From Deltaproteobacteria bacterium (lineage in GTDB: Bacteria; Desulfobacterota_B; Binatia; Bin18): a DNA stretch of 23,033 nt. A program made the position numbers and the translations under genes. Positions 22,401 through 23,033 of the stretch are shown piece after piece (the first letter of the stretch is position 1; the number at the start of each line of letters is the position of its first letter). Location of the stretch: assembly GCA_012271025.1 (NCBI GenBank), contig JAAXHF010000671.1, positions 1-23,033 on the forward strand. The letters run 5' to 3'. The notes under the pieces are model-generated. The model was given only the letters and a program-made list of their open reading frames with translations. It was not told where the DNA came from and ran no database searches.

Positions 22401-22439
22401 GATCCCGGGTATGAGAGCAGCTTTTCTCAACATGGCCAT
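19416..22439 (-). CDS. TonB-dependent outer-membrane receptor (paralogue 2)
   Basis: This 1007-residue receptor is clearly paralogous to the one at 16213-19149 along its whole length, including the plug (INGRRMPAGSPWG, LTGGSSVTYGSDAVAGVINF) and the last strand. The signal peptide ends near VVPVGAQ (residue ~33). It is followed by an unusual Pro/Glu/Gln/Ala-rich tract of about 37 residues before the TonB-box-like EALVVTGTRL; paralogue 1 has only about 18 residues there. Two starts are possible, ATG 22439 and ATG 22433, and neither has a strong ribosome site; MLRK at 22433 aligns with the start of paralogue 1. The gene is read from an AT-rich regulatory region around 22700. The tandem pair may share a ligand class or have diverged to different ones. 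Confidence 0.93.
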   Translation of the reverse strand: MAMLRKAALIPGIRLMAVATALALASVVPVGAQQAEPEPPQAEAGQEAQQAEPDEQPAEVKQEPQQLEALEALVVTGTRLRQTVDQVETGPIVSIDADEVLHQGTVRVEELVRSLPSVFTGGQDASSANGATGIATLNLRHLGSSRTLVLINGRRMPAGSPWGGTGNEDINQIPGALLKRVDVLTGGSSVTYGSDAVAGVINFILIDDFEGIKVDYQFSQHQHDNDNRRLKRLISDQGYEVADDATADGELSNVSVILGKNLGDRGNITAYATWRDGGKVFLGDRDHSSCDLTPELDRCVGSATIPRGLFADFGARQVAPGHDPGGPFFYQVEGSEFAPWDGRLYNYAPPNHFQRPDTRWTAGAFAHYDLHKYVEAYTELMFMDDRTTAQIAPSGSFFRQRHLHCGNAFLSEQQFQALCGQYGLTEDDIQNVYIGRRSVESGNRKNYLHHTSYRGVFGLRGELGDSWRYNVYYQYAAVRAWSKFVNGLSTSRMNRALDAVRDPATGNIVCRSVLTGVDPDCVAWNIFEDGAVTGRMTDYLAQTRRTRGTTDQTVVSGYLAGNLGRYGLVSPFATSGIDIALGGEWREENLKYRPDRITRSGDGTGVGGAPQPLSGGFDVPAFFIETGIPLIEDVPFIRQLIVNGGYRSSWYGVQTDTYGVRVGWAINHAISLRGSYQRAVRAPSIREQFLPRRLGLIYMTSDPCAGEVVDGKTAAGRSFEECARSGVTAEQFGHIPDSPAGQYNFLIGGNPGLAPEDADTYSIGLTWTPGFLDGLSFSVDYFDIELKGGVGALSPELVLNRCLDGKLSQCDKVRRGPSGDLWLPSDRVETTGHVEAVLENLAVAEVRGYDFAIDYVLRLGRYGSLDFRNLLSFLETYDLKASADIPKIACAGSWGYSCGTPTPRIRNILRATWLSPWGLQPSLLWRYISTSTDPDPDRPVPVDDRHYFDFSAVWQVTEYASLRVGIRNLFDKEPPIVGESGRGGNTFPGLYDALGRYWFVGLSVALS

Positions 22440-22477
22440 TTTTTAACCGATTCCAGGCAGCAGCGGTAGGGTGGGTT

Positions 22478-22579
22478 TCAAACCCGGCCCTCCGAAGCCC
22501 CGCGTTTCCCCCTTTGCCAGTTGAATATGGCGTCATACAACGCGACGAGGATGCGCTCAAAGGCGTCTTGGTCACTCAT
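22478..22579 (-). pseudogene. Truncated gene start, possibly of a LuxR/HTH-type regulator
   Basis: A 33-codon frame begins at ATG 22579 with AAGAGG seven bases upstream and reads MSDQDAFERILVALYDAIFN, then W, QRGKRGASEGRV and a stop. The first 20 or so residues look like a real protein start and, from memory, resemble the N-terminus of HTH/LuxR-type regulators in environmental genomes. After the Trp the frame runs into GC-rich, repeat-like sequence (TGGCAAAGGGGG; then GGGTTT/AAACCC at 22473-22485) and stops. The likely cause is replacement of the rest of the gene by a repeat or a deletion. Family assignment is tentative. Confidence 0.35.
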
Positions 22580-22671
22580 CACATAGCCTCTTCGCTCCAC
22601 CGCCCCGTCAAGCGGCCTACGCCCGCCGGATCGACCGCCCCCCAATTGGAGGCTTAACGGTTCCGTCTGTT

Positions 22672-22741
22672 TTTTTTACAAATAAATGATATACAATTGC
22701 AATTAGAAATTAATCTCAATTAAGATTGACTTCTAATTTGA
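22672..22741. promoter_or_regulatory. AT-rich regulatory region with long inverted repeat
   Basis: About 70 bases of almost pure A/T interrupt the GC-rich surroundings. Within it, TTAGAAATTAATCT (22703-22716) and AGATTGACTTCTAA (22723-22736) form an inverted repeat with 12 of 14 pairs matching around a six-base spacer. Loose promoter boxes can be drawn for both strands, for example TTGCAA 22697-22702 with TAAGAT 22721-22726 on plus. The region lies between the receptor gene (minus) and a secreted-protein gene (plus), as expected for a shared operator of divergent genes. Confidence 0.5.
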
Positions 22742-22764
22742 CCGTCCGTCCGACCGGTGGCTCC

Positions 22765-22820
22765 GATGGATGCCCTTGCTACAACCTCGAGGCCCGCGGT
22801 CCCCGAACCTGGCGTCCATC
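22765..22820 (+). other. Possible structured 5' leader of the right-end gene
   Basis: GATGGATGCC (22765-22774) can pair with GGCGTCCATC (22811-22820) over ten positions in RNA, with one G-U pair, closing a 36-base loop. A smaller hairpin (CCGTGTTGGGCAACGG, about 22831-22846) follows before the ribosome site. I recognise no known riboswitch consensus. The leader from the AT-rich promoter region would be about 120 bases or more. Confidence 0.25.
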
Positions 22821-22866
22821 AGGACACACACCGTGTTGGGCAACGGTCGTACCACAGGAGCCAAGA

Positions 22867-23033
22867 GTGTGGGCAGAATCCGATCCCTCCCCCTCCATGA
22901 GAAGACATCATCCGTTCCGTTTCCCTATTTCGCCGAGTCTGGTCCTGGCTGCGCTGCTGTGCCTGGCCGGTCCCGTGCAGGCGCAGCAAACCTTCTTCAT
23001 TGACACGGTAGCGGGTCCGAGTTGGCCCTATCC
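22867..23033 (+). CDS. Secreted protein, possibly NHL-repeat propeller (partial, first 55 codons)
   Basis: The frame starts at GTG 22867, chosen because AGGAG (22856-22860) lies six bases upstream; the in-frame ATG at 22897 has no ribosome site. After about ten residues comes MRRHHPFRFPISPSLVLAAL followed by LCLAGPVQAQQ, a standard signal peptide with cleavage after AQA or QAQ. The mature protein begins TFFIDTVAGPSWPY. The 'IDTVAG' opening is typical of NHL-repeat beta-propellers, whose repeats start with an I.T(V/I)AG strand. The gene leaves the window, so this is only suggestive. It is divergent from the TonB receptor pair across the AT-rich dyad. Confidence 0.6.
   Translation, partial: MWAESDPSPSMRRHHPFRFPISPSLVLAALLCLAGPVQAQQTFFIDTVAGPSWPY

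Overview
The window looks like chromosome from an uncultured, GC-rich, diderm (Gram-negative type) bacterium. The evidence is two full-length TonB-dependent outer-membrane receptors with signal peptides, high GC in most coding regions, and dispersed palindromic repeats of the kind common in large environmental genomes. The gene mix (luciferase-like flavin oxidoreductase, nitronate monooxygenase, MaoC dehydratase, GTP-type PEP carboxykinase) recalls Binatota, Tectomicrobia or 'Deltaproteobacteria' assemblies. That placement is inference; no marker gene in the window fixes the taxonomy.

Layout. (1) Positions 1-4286, minus strand: a tight five-gene run read from right to left: HAD phosphatase, LLM-class oxidoreductase, a Peripla_BP_6-type ligand-binding protein without a signal peptide, an SDR dehydrogenase, and the N-terminal part of a nitronate monooxygenase that leaves the window. 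It looks like a catabolic or redox operon of unknown substrate. (2) Positions 4436-6206, plus strand: L-2-hydroxyglutarate oxidase (lhgO) and folK, separated by a short palindromic repeat. (3) Positions 6219-8295: a small membrane-anchored coiled-coil protein (minus) diverging from a PAS-PAS-DHp-receiver signalling protein that has no visible kinase ATPase domain. (4) Positions 8447-13388, plus strand: a compact five-gene unit of GTP-type pckG, PduO-type cobalamin adenosyltransferase, MBL-fold hydrolase, MaoC double-hotdog hydratase and ThuA-like protein. The first two genes overlap by one base. The set suggests gluconeogenesis from organic acids linked to B12-dependent acyl-CoA chemistry.

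(5) Positions about 13390-16130, minus strand: an island with visibly lower GC and a defence-like content. It holds a ribbon-helix-helix antitoxin followed by what looks like only the C-terminal stub of a MazF/PemK toxin, then an AAA/OLD-type ATPase whose stop codon overlaps the start of a stand-alone Toprim (DUF3226-like) protein. The ATPase/Toprim pair has the architecture of a split OLD nuclease, similar in plan to PARIS, and is the best candidate for a poorly described system here.

(6) Positions 16213-22439, minus strand: two tandem paralogous TonB-dependent receptors separated by a repeat-rich spacer with a 32-bp perfect palindrome. (7) Positions 22440-23033: a truncated 33-codon gene start, a striking AT-rich dyad between divergent genes, and the first 55 codons of a secreted, possibly NHL-propeller protein that runs off the right edge. 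No rRNA, tRNA or CRISPR array was seen.
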